Source: DATJWY01 sp035500775
GTDB taxonomy: Bacteria > Pseudomonadota > Alphaproteobacteria > Acetobacterales > Acetobacteraceae
Direction of reading: 5' to 3'
DNA length: 7,905 nucleotides
Assembly: GCA_035500775.1 (NCBI GenBank)
Contig: DATJWY010000300.1
Coordinates: 1-7,905, forward strand
Positions 7,749 through 7,905 of the stretch are shown in pieces (the stretch's first letter is position 1; each line of letters starts with the position of its first letter). The notes under the pieces are model-generated. The model made no database searches, had not been told where the DNA came from, and worked only from the letters and a program-made list of their open reading frames with translations. The position numbers were made by a program, and so were the translations under genes.

Positions 7749-7905
7749 GGCGTGGTGGCCGGAGGCAAGGCCAGGGCTCCGCCCTGGACCCGCTGGGGCC
7801 TTGAGGCCCCAGACCCCCGATATTTAAGTGTTTGATTCCAAAGACTTAGCCTTTGGCGTGGGTCGAGCGGAACGAAGCAAGGGCCAGGGGCGTTCCATCA
7901 GGGAC
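7749..7905. other. Upstream region of yejF to window end
   Basis: This non-coding stretch holds repeat copy C (7767-7818), then an AT-rich segment (about 7819-7837). Next comes an imperfect palindrome, CCAAAG-ACTTAGC-CTTTGG (7838-7856), and 49 nt with no recognisable feature. A minus-strand stop (TGA at 7900-7898) could end an upstream gene outside the window, but only one codon before it is visible. Confidence 0.5.
7767..7818 (+). repeat. Intergenic palindromic repeat, copy C
   Basis: This is the most regular copy. It starts AAGGCCAGGGCTC. Hairpin 1 is CCAGGGC, loop TCC, GCCCTGG (7771-7787, perfect 7 bp). ACCCG follows, then hairpin 2, CTGGGGCC, loop TTGA, GGCCCCAG (7793-7812, perfect 8 bp), and ACCCCC. 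An AT-rich tail follows, as beside copies A and B. It begins about 19 nt upstream of the yejF ATG, in the same orientation relative to that gene as copy A has to hemJ. Confidence 0.88.

Noticed and set aside
7827..7900. 24-codon minus-strand frame (MERPWPLLRS...)
   Set aside because: It is very short, spans the palindrome and the AT-rich tail of the repeat region, and has no ribosome-binding site; probably not translated.

Overview
The window is high-GC bacterial chromosome. Long spurious open frames lie opposite most real genes, as expected at this base composition. Gene content and protein style point to an alphaproteobacterium, most likely Acetobacteraceae/Rhodospirillales. The signs are Rho with a PPRTGKT P-loop, HemJ beside rho, an alphaproteobacterial-type TatA, and short palindromic GC-rich repeats between genes. 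That placement is inference, since no search was run.

Layout, left to right. Seven genes lie on the minus strand and are read right to left: recX (5315-4677), tatA (4364-4107), mtnB (4085-3444), mtnD (3447-2908), mtnC (2908-2207), hemJ (2003-1551) and rho (1302-28). One plus-strand gene, a PAP2-like membrane phosphatase (about 5501-6121), diverges from recX. It converges on the last gene, a minus-strand double-ATPase ABC transporter subunit resembling YejF (7748-6162). The window holds no tRNA, rRNA, CRISPR array, recognisable transposase or defence cassette.

Functions. tatA-mtnB-mtnD-mtnC is tightly packed (21 nt gap, then ATGA and TGATG overlaps) and is probably one transcript. mtnB, mtnD and mtnC encode three successive activities of the methionine salvage pathway, from methylthioribulose-1-phosphate to the keto acid precursor of methionine. 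TatA is the pore-forming part of the twin-arginine exporter; tatB and tatC are not here. HemJ oxidises protoporphyrinogen in haem synthesis. Rho terminates transcription. RecX modulates RecA. YejF would energise uptake of peptides or microcin C-like compounds.

The feature most worth a second look is in the gaps. A two-hairpin palindromic repeat occurs in three full copies, with part of a fourth at the left edge. Stem changes are compensatory between copies. Two copies sit in inverted orientation around an AT-rich spacer between hemJ and mtnC, like a BIME-type pair of REP sequences. Copies lie within about 25 nt of the hemJ and yejF start codons. I found no convincing new multigene system.
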